Part shown: piece after piece, positions 16,959-24,730 of the stretch | How positions within the stretch are numbered: position 1 is the stretch's first letter | Layout of the letters: every line of letters begins with the position of its first letter | From: an uncultured Rubrobacteraceae bacterium | GTDB taxonomy: Bacteria; Actinomycetota; Rubrobacteria; Rubrobacterales; Rubrobacteraceae | Assembly (NCBI GenBank): GCA_902806095.1 | Contig: CADCVF010000084.1 | Span: 1-57,714, forward strand | Reading direction: 5' to 3' | Length of the DNA stretch: 57,714 nucleotides | Made by a program: the position numbers and the translations under genes | Notes under the pieces: generated by a model | Databases searched by the model: none | What the model was told of the DNA's origin: nothing | What the model saw: the letters and a program-made list of their open reading frames with translations, nothing else

Positions 16959-17594
16959 AACCACTACTCTGCCTCGATGTGGATTCCACGGTCTGGAACA
17001 CGGGCACCTGGGTCTGTGAGGCGGTGCTCGAGGTTACGGGCAAGACTGTGGATACAGACAGAATCACCACCTGGACCCACATCCTCGATACGTATGGAGA
17101 GGAGGCGACGACCGCCATCTTCGACCGCGTCTTCGACCCTGCGCGCATCCCCGACCGGGAACCGTATCCTGGTGCCTCGGAGGTCCTTTGCGCATTGCAA
17201 GAGAGCCCCGGCATAGAGCTTCACTTCGTAACCCACAACGATCCCGAGATCATGCCCCCCTCGAACCGTGGCTGAAAGCGCATTTCGGCCCCGGTGTCGG
17301 GCTTACAGTCACGAGGGGGATAAGCTCATCATCCTGGAGGAACTGGGCGCCTTCGGCATCATAGACGACAGGCCCGACACCATAGGGCGGGTCGCTGACG
17401 CTAGCCTGTGGGCTGCGACAAAGATACAGCCCTGGAACCGTGCCCTAGTCGCCAGAAGGAACGACATACACGGCTTCTCCGACTGGCGAGAGGTCCCCGA
17501 TCTCCTCCCCACAGTACAGGACCGGCATCCACTAGAGACGATATGCCCAAGCATCGACCAACCACAAACGAAATCTGAAAAGCTGAAATGCTGA
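16955..17594 (+). pseudogene. HAD-superfamily phosphatase gene with two frameshifts
   Basis: MKPLLCLDVDSTVWNTGTW carries the HAD nucleophile motif DxD (Asp8, Asp10) and LHFVTHND the second motif. The frame then breaks inside a run of six C (17255-17260); the continuation LEPWLKAHFGPGVGLTVT is one frame over, and a second break in a run of five G (17315-17319) leads to KLIILEELGAFGIIDDRPDT, the region of the third acidic motif, ending with DWREVPDLL. The encoded pieces would form one ~200-residue 5'-nucleotidase-like protein. Both breaks lie in homopolymers, so sequencing error is possible as well as real decay. The tail runs into the repeat that follows. Confidence 0.75.
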
Positions 17595-17690
17595 CAAGCG
17601 GAGGCCTGAAAGGCCGAAGCGTGCTGACAAGCGAAGCCCGAAGGGCGTAGCGTGCTGAAACGCTGACAAGCCGCCGCAGGCGGCGTGCTG
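17581..17690 (+). repeat. Dispersed repeat, copy 3, about three tandem units
   Basis: AGCTGAAATGCTGACAAGCG, GAGGCCTGAAAGGCCGAAGC, then GTGCTGACAAGCGAAGCCCG, AAGGGCGTAGCGTGCTGAAA, then CGCTGACAAGCCGCCGCAGG, CGGCGTGCTG. Each unit holds its own short hairpin (GGCCTGAAAGGCC, GCCCGAAGGGC, GCCGCCGCAGGCGGC), while the flanking GCTGACAAGC and GCGTGCTG are constant. This is the clearest view of the family architecture. Confidence 0.75.
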
Positions 17691-17736
17691 TACTGTACCC
17701 TTCCGTGTGTTGGATGTGGGACGAGAAGGAGGCGCT

Positions 17737-17976
17737 TTGGAAGATGATAGTGCTGAGACCAAGGAGATCCTGCGGGAAGACGCGCCGCGAATCGAGGATT
17801 TCCTCGGCCGTGGGAGCATGGTCACGGTCTCGGCAAGGACCGGAGTCGACCTCGCTGGCTACGTCTGCGACCAGAACGAGAGTGGCCTGCTACTCGACGC
17901 CAGGGACCCGAGCGGGGACTCGACCGGCTACGAGTTCCTCCCCTGGTCGAGCATCGAGCGGGTGAGTGCCGGGTAG
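17737..17976 (+). CDS. Small hypothetical protein
   Basis: 79 residues, acidic, soluble: RIEDFLGRGSMVTVSARTGV, DLAGYVCDQNESGLLLDARD and a closing FLPWSSIERVSAG give an Sm-like or SH3-like short beta-barrel pattern, which is a guess from the strand spacing. A TTG at 17737 follows AAGGAGG by four bases and is preferred over a GTG ten codons upstream that has no such site. Not recognised. Confidence 0.6.
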   Translation: MEDDSAETKEILREDAPRIEDFLGRGSMVTVSARTGVDLAGYVCDQNESGLLLDARDPSGDSTGYEFLPWSSIERVSAG

Positions 17977-18033
17977 AGTGTAAAGGCTTCGAGTGAGTCG
18001 TCCGTGTGCCTGAGCCAGACCACCAGTGCTCCG

Positions 18034-18209
18034 GGCTGATACGGAATCCGCATAAACACTGCCTGAGTGAGTACAACCAGGAAGGGTGCAACTCATACAT
18101 CGCCCTTTGCTCCAGGCGCTACCGTCATTCCCGCGAAAGCGCGAATCCAGACCGCTACAGGTGCTCGCGGCCTCAATCGAGAAGCCTTCAACCGGATTGC
18201 GTATGAGCC
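18034..18209. mobile_element. 176-bp MITE-like insertion with 17-bp terminal inverted repeats
   Basis: The ends GGCTGATACGGAATCCG (18034-18050) and, on the other strand, GGCTCATACGCAATCCG (18209-18193) match at 15 of 17 positions. The interior contains the palindromic ATTCCCGCGAAAGCGCGAAT at 18128-18147, a sequence type seen in abundant repeats of many bacteria. It is too short to code for a transposase. It interrupts the padR frame just after the codons for RRYYRL, and no clear target duplication was identified. Confidence 0.6.
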
Positions 18210-18504
18210 GGTAGTAGCGGCGCCTCTCGGCATCGTAGCGGCGCGGGGCTCCCTCAGGTTCCTCCTCGGAGAGACTCTCTGACTCCACGACTTCCTCGAC
18301 CAGCCCACCGGCGACCATGCGCTTGAGGGAGCCATACAGCGTGCCAGGCCCAAGGCGCATCTTCCCCCCGGTCCGCTCCCTCACCTCGAGGCCGATGCCG
18401 TAACCGTGGCGTTCCTCGTCGGCAAGGGCAAGCAGGATATTGAGCGTCACCGGGGTCAAGGGCAAGAGCCGCTCCGGATCGCCTCCTGTGCGTTGTGGAC
18501 CCAA
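18210..18504 (-). pseudogene. PadR-family regulator, truncated by a MITE-like insertion
   Basis: The first ~98 residues are a normal PadR winged helix: LPLTPVTLNILLALADEERH, GYGIGLEVRERTGGKMRLGP, GTLYGSLKRMVAGGLVEEVV and RRYYRL. Directly after RRYYRL the frame enters the inserted element and reads SGLDSRFRGNDGSAW, a known read-through of the internal palindrome, continuing open to 17890. The native C-terminal dimerisation helix is lost. A TTG start behind GGAGGA is clear. PadR proteins repress stress or phenolic-acid genes; this copy may still bind DNA, but that cannot be judged from sequence. Confidence 0.75.
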
Positions 18505-18555
18505 TTCGTCCTCCGATGAGCTTGAGCTGATCTCGCATACGATACGCCCGCGAGC

Positions 18556-18672
18556 TTATCCGAGCCCACCGTGCCCACGAGCGTGGCCGCCCACGCCTGC
18601 CAGGGCTGTAGCCATAAGTAGTAGCGCGAGGGACACCATAAACCCTGATCGCCGTATCCTTGTCGTCATCAC
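18556..18672 (-). CDS. 38-residue putative secreted peptide
   Basis: A GTG (followed at once by ATG) lies eight bases behind a perfect AGGAGG. The product is MMTTRIRRSGFMVSLALLLM followed by ATALAGVGGHARGHGGLG: a signal-peptide-like start (basic n-region, hydrophobic core, ALA-GVG cleavage-like site), leaving a short Gly/His tail. The stop is 50 bases before the PadR gene, on the same strand. Could be a real exported peptide or the truncated start of a longer lost protein. Confidence 0.5.
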   Translation of the reverse strand: MMTTRIRRSGFMVSLALLLMATALAGVGGHARGHGGLG

Positions 18673-18768
18673 TCTTGTTTCCTCCTCGCTAGCCTTCTTC
18701 CTTTGCCCCCGTTGTGCGGACTACGCGAGTGTTTCGTTCAGCCGCGCTACCCCCCAGCAGCAACGTCC

Positions 18769-18963
18769 TCATGCTCTCTCTTCCTTGACCCAGTCCCCCA
18801 TCTTGAACGCCCGCCCCACCACGTCAACCGGGTACTCGTTGACCTGACTCCACAGCCTGTCGTCTACGGCGCTCTTTGCGGCCTCTCGGGAAGAGTGGAC
18901 ACTTTGTACGGTGCTCTCGCCCGGCGCACGAGGATCGAAGACTTCGACTATCCAGACCTTCAC
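18769..18963 (-). CDS. Small hypothetical protein (64 residues)
   Basis: MKVWIVEVFDPRAPGESTVQ, SVHSSREAAKSAVDDRLWSQ and AFKMGDWVKEERA: compact, charged, soluble. GTG start with GGAGGA just before it. The pattern of an initial beta strand, a helix and a closing strand suggests a small folded domain. Not recognised. Confidence 0.6.
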   Translation of the reverse strand: MKVWIVEVFDPRAPGESTVQSVHSSREAAKSAVDDRLWSQVNEYPVDVVGRAFKMGDWVKEERA

Positions 18964-19054
18964 GTCTCCTCCAGCCTCCTTCTCGCCGCTCCGCTAGCCC
19001 CTCTCATTGTCTTTACGTTGTGCGTGAGGCGATCTATCAATGACTGTTTTGCTT

Positions 19055-19100
19055 GGGCTGAAATGCTGACAAGCGAGGCCGAAGGCCTGAGCGTGCTAAC
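19055..19100 (+). repeat. Dispersed repeat, copy 4
   Basis: GGGCTGAAATGCTGACAAGC, GAGGCCGAAGGCCTGAGCGT, GCTAAC: one unit with the hairpin AGGCCGAAGGCCT. It lies just after the stop codon of the leucine dehydrogenase gene, so it may serve as its terminator. Confidence 0.65.
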
Positions 19101-19105
19101 TTGCT

Positions 19106-20212
19106 CTATATCGTCTCTCTACGGCGGCTCAACTGCCCGTAGGGATGCCCCGTGTGGAGACGTTCCATGGAGCTAATGGTGGCTATCCGCTCCAGCGCCA
19201 GTGTGTCTGCTGCGACGTTTGTAGAGACGCCGTCGCGTTTGGAGATGGCGATGATGCGGCGTATCCGGTCCTCTATCCGCATGACGCGCGCGGTCGCGCG
19301 GCGCTCGTTGTAGCCTTCCAGTTCGTCAGCGACGTTGATAAGGCCGCCGGCATTTATGACGTAGTCAGGGGCGTAGAGTATGCTGCGTTCGGAGAGATCT
19401 TGGCCGTGGCCCGACTCGGCGAGCACGTTGTTGGCGCTCCCGGCGACGATGCGGCAGCGCAGCTCCGGTATGGTCACATCGTCGAGAACGGCGCCGAGGG
19501 CGCAAGGTGCGAAGATGTCGCAGGGGATGGTCAGGATCTCATTGGGCTCGACTGCCTTGGCGCCGAATTCCTTGACCACGCGCCCTAAGGCCGCCTCGTG
19601 CACGTCTGTGACGATCAGGTTAGTACCCTCCTGGTGCAGCAAGCGACACAGATAGTAGCCGACGTGACCGGCACCCTGCACAGCGACGACCCGGCCTTCC
19701 AGGGAGGACGTGCCGAAGACCTCCTCGACGCAGGCCCGCATCCCCTGCAACACCCCGAGGGCCGTGAGTGGCGAGGGATCGCCCGAGCCGCCACGGGTGA
19801 CGTCGACCCCGACGACGTGTGAGGTCTCGACCCTGATAAAGTTCGCATCCTCCGTCGAGGTGCCCACGTCCTCGGCCACGATGTAGCGTCCGCCGAGGGT
19901 CTCGATGTAACGTCCGAACGAGCGGAAGAGCGCCTCGGACTTGTCTGTGTGCGGGTCCCCGATAATGACGGACTTCCCACCCCCGAGGTTGAGGCCGCTC
20001 GCGGCGGCCTTGTAGGTCATCCCCCTCGCCAGGCGCAGTACGTCCACTATGGCTTCGTCCTCGCTGGCGTATGGATACATCCTGCATCCGCCTAGAGCCG
20101 GACCTAGTGTGGTGTCGTGGATGGCGACGATGGCCTGCAACCCCGTCGCCTTGTCGTGGCAGAACACGAGTTGTTCGTAGCGGTACTCAGCCAACTTCTC
20201 GAATACTCGCAA
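19106..20212 (-). CDS. Leucine (Leu/Phe/Val) dehydrogenase
   Basis: Reversible oxidative deamination of branched-chain amino acids with NAD+, in the cytoplasm; 368 residues, the usual size of Bacillus Ldh. The substrate-binding GPALGGCRMYPY, the catalytic lysine in LGGGKSVIIGDP, the AEDVGTSTEDANFI segment, the dinucleotide-binding VAVQGAGHVGYYLCRLL and the IVAGSANNVLAES motif are all present. It could precede branched-chain keto acid use feeding the acyl-CoA carboxylase encoded nearby (inference). TTG start behind AAAGGAG. Single-gene unit. Confidence 0.92.
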   Translation of the reverse strand: MRVFEKLAEYRYEQLVFCHDKATGLQAIVAIHDTTLGPALGGCRMYPYASEDEAIVDVLRLARGMTYKAAASGLNLGGGKSVIIGDPHTDKSEALFRSFGRYIETLGGRYIVAEDVGTSTEDANFIRVETSHVVGVDVTRGGSGDPSPLTALGVLQGMRACVEEVFGTSSLEGRVVAVQGAGHVGYYLCRLLHQEGTNLIVTDVHEAALGRVVKEFGAKAVEPNEILTIPCDIFAPCALGAVLDDVTIPELRCRIVAGSANNVLAESGHGQDLSERSILYAPDYVINAGGLINVADELEGYNERRATARVMRIEDRIRRIIAISKRDGVSTNVAADTLALERIATISSMERLHTGHPYGQLSRRRETI

Positions 20213-20340
20213 GCCCTGTCTCCTTTCCCGAGCCAGAGGTTCCTTAGGACATAATTCTACTATCCCTCGGGTTCTCGAAGCGGTGCGCGAAAGGCTTGGA
20301 CCTTCCGCTCACCGCGGCTACAGGCAATAGGTTTCAGGCA

Positions 20341-21261
20341 TCAGGATTCTGTCGCAGCGGGTCTCGGACTCTTGTTCCGGCGTCTCCACCAAAGAAGTAT
20401 CCCGACGAGTACTGGTGCGAGCCACCAGCCGAAGACGAGGGCCGAGATAATGGCCGTCGCCATGACCTGGAGGACGCTGAGGGAGGCATCCCATGCCCGG
20501 GCCACAATGTCTCCGGGATCCCACGAAGGCTGGGGCGGTGGCGGGCTCGTTACGGGTTGGATGTGCAGGGTGATCTGGGAGTAGGCGCTGCGCTGATCCA
20601 GGTACTTTATCCTGCCTTGAACGAGTTCGATCTCCCCCCGAACGGTCGTCAACTCGCGCTGGATCGAGAGCGCCTCCTCGACGTTCCCGGCCCTGTCGTA
20701 GAGCCTCAGCAGGCTCTCTTCGGTGGCCCTGAGGTTACGCTCGCGGGACTGCAAGTCTACGTATTCCTCGGTGACATCCTGGCCGCTGATAGAGTCGGTC
20801 GTAACCTTCTGGCCCAGACCTCTCAACTCGTCGAGCACCCTCTCGAACTCCTCGGAGGGGACCGAGAGTACGAGATCCGCCGTAACGGAGTCGCCGCTCC
20901 TGTTGACCTGCGAGCTGAGGACGGTGCCGCCGGCGGTCGTGGCAGCCTGCTGCGCCAGCGCGGCGCTCTTGCGGACATCCTCGGAGCGGAGGCCGAGATC
21001 TGCGGTCTTGACAATCTTGCGGCCAAAATCCCCGAGCGCGGCAGGGTCTTCGGTTACGCTGACCGCACCCTCGGAGGACTGCGCAAGATCCTCTCCAGAC
21101 CCGGTCGGTGAGGCCACACCTGCCGGCTCCCGCCCTACGGACACACCGCCATCGACCGATTTCATCTCGCTGGTCCCGCACGACGCGAGGGCCAGAACGA
21201 GGAGCACGAGCACGCTCGCCCCCAGGGACTTCACCACGATCGCACCACGCACAGCCTCCAT
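20341..21261 (-). CDS. DUF4349 lipoprotein
   Basis: 306 residues. N-terminal lipoprotein signal ASVLVLLVLALASC (lipid cysteine 28), a disordered segment, then the DUF4349 domain: RKIVKTADLGLRSEDVRKSA, VPSEEFERVLDELRGLGQKV, ISGQDVTEEYVDLQSRERNL and a coiled coil (LLRLYDRAGNVEEALSIQRE), and a C-terminal membrane helix (VFGWWLAPVLVGILLWW). So both ends are anchored in the membrane and the coiled coil lies outside. Function of the family is unknown. The ATG at 21261 is chosen over a GTG three codons earlier because AGAGG is spaced correctly before it. Confidence 0.88.
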   Translation of the reverse strand: MEAVRGAIVVKSLGASVLVLLVLALASCGTSEMKSVDGGVSVGREPAGVASPTGSGEDLAQSSEGAVSVTEDPAALGDFGRKIVKTADLGLRSEDVRKSAALAQQAATTAGGTVLSSQVNRSGDSVTADLVLSVPSEEFERVLDELRGLGQKVTTDSISGQDVTEEYVDLQSRERNLRATEESLLRLYDRAGNVEEALSIQRELTTVRGEIELVQGRIKYLDQRSAYSQITLHIQPVTSPPPPQPSWDPGDIVARAWDASLSVLQVMATAIISALVFGWWLAPVLVGILLWWRRRNKSPRPAATES

Positions 21262-21376
21262 GCCATCCACCTCTCTCCAACGTGTACCTCTTGCGGAGCA
21301 CCTTCCCGCTCTAACAGGTCCTTCTTCTGACCAACCTACTCCCTGTACGCAGCCTGGCGTGGATCGGTTCCCTGAG

Positions 21377-21418
21377 TTTCAGCATTTCAGCCAGTCAGCA
21401 CTTCAGCGTGTCAGCTCT
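21377..21418 (-). repeat. Dispersed repeat, partial copy 5
   Basis: On the minus strand: GAGCTGACACGCTGAAGTGC, TGACTGGCTGAAATGCTGAA. It keeps the GCTGA units and head motif without the central hairpin. Lies between the DUF4349 gene and the gene upstream of it. Confidence 0.5.
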
Positions 21419-21435
21419 TTGTTTCCTGACGGTTG

Positions 21436-22251
21436 TTAGCGTACTGATTCGGCGATGCGGATCGCCTGCTCCTTCTGCACATTCGCCTCGAGCCGGAGCG
21501 CCACGCCTCTTTGCTCCCAGAACAGAACGTTGCCGAGGAGAGGCCGATCTAGTTGGGAGAGATGGTGTTCGGCAGGGCTCCAGTATCCTGGATCTCCGTC
21601 AACGCTCACCCTCTTGAGTCCCGACCCGACACCGCCCTCGCCTGCTAGGTAAGCCGGCTCGACATCCCCTGGCATCTCGGTCAGGATGAGGCTGATCCCG
21701 GTATCACCGAGTGGTGGCAACCCGGCCGTGTAGACGAGCACTACGCCGTCTTTGGGGGAGGCGTAGATCTTGTCGGGCTTCCCGAGCTTCGGCGTCCTGG
21801 GCAGGAGGAGATCGCCCGCCATTCTGGCCCGCGCTTCTCGCAGGCTGATCCGCTCCCCCGAGAACTGTGGAGTCAGCGCCGGGGACGTAACTGCCTCGCC
21901 ACTCTTGGAGTCGCCAGAGGCGGGTACGTTTGCCTCCGACTCTCTCACGGCCGAGCCTCCATCGACGGCGGGCCCACCGGCCATCTGTGTATCCCCGTCC
22001 ACGAACCAGTCGCTGACGGTGGCACGCAGGGTGGGGGAGAGGGCCGGGACGGCGACGATGAGCACGAACGCTGTCGCCACCGCCGCCCACCGTAGGGTCG
22101 GGAAGGCCACCCGGAACCTTCGGGGCAGCTCTTCCTCTTCTTCGTCGAGCACTCTGCGCGCGGCGTGCGCGGCGTCCGGCGTCGGCGGGTAATCGATGAG
22201 GGACCCGAGCTCTCTCAGGTCGCTCTCGAGTTCGCGCTCTCTATCCGGCAT
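21436..22251 (-). CDS. Membrane-anchored partner of the ECF sigma factor (DUF4367-like)
   Basis: 271 residues: a cytoplasmic N-terminus (RELESDLRELGSLIDYPPTP), one membrane helix (WAAVATAFVLIVAVPAL), and an external domain with QFSGERISLREARARMAG, DGVVLVYTAGLPPL and LFWEQRGVALRLEANV, the pattern of DUF4367/zinc-less anti-sigma partners. The ATG at 22251 overlaps the end of the sigma gene by 11 bases, so the two are co-translated and stoichiometric, as sigma/anti-sigma pairs are. No HxxxCxxC zinc motif is seen. An anti-sigma role is inferred from topology and context. Confidence 0.8.
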   Translation of the reverse strand: MPDRERELESDLRELGSLIDYPPTPDAAHAARRVLDEEEEELPRRFRVAFPTLRWAAVATAFVLIVAVPALSPTLRATVSDWFVDGDTQMAGGPAVDGGSAVRESEANVPASGDSKSGEAVTSPALTPQFSGERISLREARARMAGDLLLPRTPKLGKPDKIYASPKDGVVLVYTAGLPPLGDTGISLILTEMPGDVEPAYLAGEGGVGSGLKRVSVDGDPGYWSPAEHHLSQLDRPLLGNVLFWEQRGVALRLEANVQKEQAIRIAESVR

Positions 22252-22729
22252 CTCCCTCCTTCGCAATCTCGGTGCGCAGGCTCCTGAGTGCCCGCGAGAG
22301 CCGCGATTTGACGGTTCCTCGCGCGCAACCCAGGATCGCGGCTGTCTCCTCTTCGGAGAGCCCCAGGAAGTAGCGGCATGCGATGGTCCACCGCGCCTCC
22401 TCACGCAGGCCACCCAGTGCCTCGAGCAACTCTTCTCGTCGCTCCGCCGCCAGGATCGCCGATTCGGGAGGAGACGGGCTATTCTCCGCCGCGCATTCCC
22501 GCGCCGCCCGCAGGAAGAGACCGGCGCGACGCCCGGCAGCCCTGCGCTGGTTTCTGGCCTCGTTGGCGACTATCGCGAGCAGCCACGGCCTGAATGGGGC
22601 GCCTGACCGGAAGCGACCGAGGGCGCGGTAAGCCTTCACGAAGGCCTCCTGGGTCGCGTCCTCGGCCTCCGAGGCGTCGCCCGTGATGAGGTAGGCGGTG
22701 CGGAAGGCCACCTCCTGGTAGCCGCGCAC
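22241..22729 (-). CDS. ECF sigma-70 family RNA polymerase sigma factor (start unusual)
   Basis: Region 2 (GDASEAEDATQEAFVKAYRA, LGRFRSGAPFRPWLLAIVAN) and region 4 (CRYFLGLSEEETAAILGCAR, GTVKSRLSRALRSLR) are clear. The annotated GTG at 22729 gives 162 residues but cuts off the first helix of region 2. In the same frame the homologous text continues upstream for 23 codons (TSDDAKLAERAKSGDTAAYE) to a GTC at 22798-22796, preceded by AGGAGGAGG; no ATG, GTG or TTG lies between that site and an in-frame stop. The true start may be this GTC, or the original start was mutated. Confidence 0.85.
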   Translation of the reverse strand: MRGYQEVAFRTAYLITGDASEAEDATQEAFVKAYRALGRFRSGAPFRPWLLAIVANEARNQRRAAGRRAGLFLRAARECAAENSPSPPESAILAAERREELLEALGGLREEARWTIACRYFLGLSEEETAAILGCARGTVKSRLSRALRSLRTEIAKEGDAG

Positions 22730-22953
22730 CAGCCTCTCATACGCCGCAGTGTCTCCACTTTTCGCCCGCTCTGCGAGCTTCGCGTCATCCGAGGTGACGG
22801 CCCTCCTCCTCGACGTCGCTCTCTACAATCATCTACAACACCGGGCGCGAAAAGGTTCCCCGGCATGAAGGCTAATGATGACGCCTCAGGCGAGCCTCTG
22901 CGAGCGTCCAGCCCGTGAAACCCCCATTTCCTTGCGTGCTAGAATTCCTGCCC

Positions 22954-24528
22954 ATGCAGGATGAACGACTCGGGGAAAACACCACGGCGGGCAAGATAGA
23001 GGGGCTCGGGCACCTGCGTGAGGCGGCGGCCCACCCTGCTCCCGAGCAGGCCGTCGAGAGGCAGCGCGAACGCGGCAAGCTGACGGCCGGCGAGCGCATC
23101 GGGCTCTTGCTCGACCCTGGCACGTTCGTCGAGCTGGACCGCTACAGGGTGCACCGCTCTTACAACTTCGGCCTGGAGGAGAACAGGCCCCTTGGCGACG
23201 GGGTCATCACGGGCTACGGCGAGGTCTCTGGTCGCAAAGTCTGCGTCTTTTCCCAGGACTTCACCGTGTTCGGGGGTTCTCTGGGCGAAGTATACGCACA
23301 GAAGATCTGCAAGGTCATGGACCTCGCCATCTCGACGGGATGTCCCATTATCGGGATCAACGACTCTGGAGGTGCGCGCATCCAGGAGGGTGTCGTCTCC
23401 CTGGCAGGCTACGCCGATATCTTCCACCGCAACGTGCTCGCCTCAGGTGTGGTGCCCCAGATCTCCGTCGTCGTCGGACCCTGCGCTGGTGGTGCTGTGT
23501 ACTCGCCGGCGATCACGGACTTCGTGTTTATGGTCGAGGAGACGAGCCACATGTTCATCACTGGCCCTGACGTCATAAAGAGCGTCACGGGCGAAGACGT
23601 CTCTTTCGAAGATCTCGGCGGCGCGGCCACCCACAACTCCAGGTCAGGCGTCGCCCACTTCTCAGCCCCCGATGAGGAGACCTGCTTCGACGACGTGCGC
23701 TATCTGCTCTCCTTCCTCCCCGAGAACAACCTGGAGAGCGCCCCTTACTTCCCCCCGACCGACGACCCTGGGCGGATGGACGAGGATCTGGCGCGACTGA
23801 TCCCCGACTCCCCCCAGCGCCCTTACGACATCCGCGGTGCGATCGGAGGCGTGGTGGACGACGGGGAGTTCTTCGAGGTTCAGGAGGGCTGGGCCCAGAA
23901 CCTCGTCGTCGGCTTCGCCAGGCTCGACGGGCGGGCGATAGGCGTCGTCGGGAACCAGCCTTCTGTGCTCGCGGGGACGCTCGACATAAACGCGAGCGTG
24001 AAGGGCGCGCGGTTCGTCCGCTTCTGCGATGCCTTCAATATCCCACTTCTTACGTTCGTCGACGTACCTGGCTTCCTACCTGGCACGGACCAGGAGTGGG
24101 GGGGGATAATCCGGCACGGGGCCAAGCTGCTCTATGCGTTCTCGGAGGCGACGGTGCCCAAGATGACGGTCATCACAAGGAAGGCCTACGGCGGGGCCTA
24201 CGACGTCATGTGCTCCAAACACATCGGGGCCGACGTCAACGTCTCGTGGCCGACAGGTGAGATCGCGGTCATGGGCGCCTCCGCCGCCGTCGGCATCATC
24301 TTCAGGCGTCAGATCTCGGAGGCCGAAGACCCCGATACGAAACGCGAGGAGCTCATCCAGGACTACGAGGAGCAGTTCAACAACCCCATGATCGCAGCCG
24401 GGATGGGCTTTATTGACGACGTAATAGACCCCCGGGAGACGCGCCCATACCTGATCCAGGCCCTCCAGATGATCCACACCAAGCGCCCCGACAGGCCGCC
24501 CCGCAAGCACGGAAACATCCCACTTTGA
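22954..24528 (+). CDS. Acyl-CoA (propionyl/acetyl-CoA) carboxylase beta subunit
   Basis: Carboxyltransferase subunit, 524 residues. [59 protein letters not shown] (acyl-CoA oxyanion hole) and [40 protein letters not shown] (biotin side) mark both halves of the crotonase fold. The ATG at 22954 is preferred: TAGAAT (22940-22945) lies nine bases before it with no ribosome site, suggesting a leaderless mRNA; a GTG 13 codons upstream lacks support. First gene of a beta-epsilon-alpha operon. Substrate (acetyl- or propionyl-CoA) cannot be fixed by eye. Confidence 0.93.
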   Translation: MQDERLGENTTAGKIEGLGHLREAAAHPAPEQAVERQRERGKLTAGERIGLLLDPGTFVELDRYRVHRSYNFGLEENRPLGDGVITGYGEVSGRKVCVFSQDFTVFGGSLGEVYAQKICKVMDLAISTGCPIIGINDSGGARIQEGVVSLAGYADIFHRNVLASGVVPQISVVVGPCAGGAVYSPAITDFVFMVEETSHMFITGPDVIKSVTGEDVSFEDLGGAATHNSRSGVAHFSAPDEETCFDDVRYLLSFLPENNLESAPYFPPTDDPGRMDEDLARLIPDSPQRPYDIRGAIGGVVDDGEFFEVQEGWAQNLVVGFARLDGRAIGVVGNQPSVLAGTLDINASVKGARFVRFCDAFNIPLLTFVDVPGFLPGTDQEWGGIIRHGAKLLYAFSEATVPKMTVITRKAYGGAYDVMCSKHIGADVNVSWPTGEIAVMGASAAVGIIFRRQISEAEDPDTKREELIQDYEEQFNNPMIAAGMGFIDDVIDPRETRPYLIQALQMIHTKRPDRPPRKHGNIPL

Positions 24529-24725
24529 AGTTCGAACCTTTGCCAACCGAAGAGGAGGCCGCGGCGATCGTGGCCGCGCTGGAGAGCCTCTCCGAAGAAG
24601 GGCAACAGGATGCGGGCTCCTTGAAGCGTGGCCGGTGGCGACTCGCCGGCCTTCTCGGACAAGCGGTAGAGCCCGGGATAGAGCTGGATACCTCACTGTG
24701 GTCCTACTCCAGGTGGGAGGGATAG
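24525..24725 (+). CDS. Acyl-CoA carboxylase epsilon-like small subunit
   Basis: 66 residues placed between the beta and alpha subunit genes, overlapping the beta stop by four bases (TTGA). [16 protein letters not shown] resembles the 'PT.EElAAv.AvL' helix of actinobacterial epsilon subunits, followed by a basic segment and an aromatic end ([13 protein letters not shown]). Epsilon subunits activate the beta core; the assignment rests mainly on size, helix pattern and position. Confidence 0.7.
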   Translation: MKFEPLPTEEEAAAIVAALESLSEEGQQDAGSLKRGRWRLAGLLGQAVEPGIELDTSLWSYSRWEG

Positions 24726-24730
24726 TCCGG

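Noticed and set aside
17581-17690. CRISPR array
   Set aside because: Three similar units, but spacing is irregular, there are no unique spacers of constant length, and no cas genes occur.
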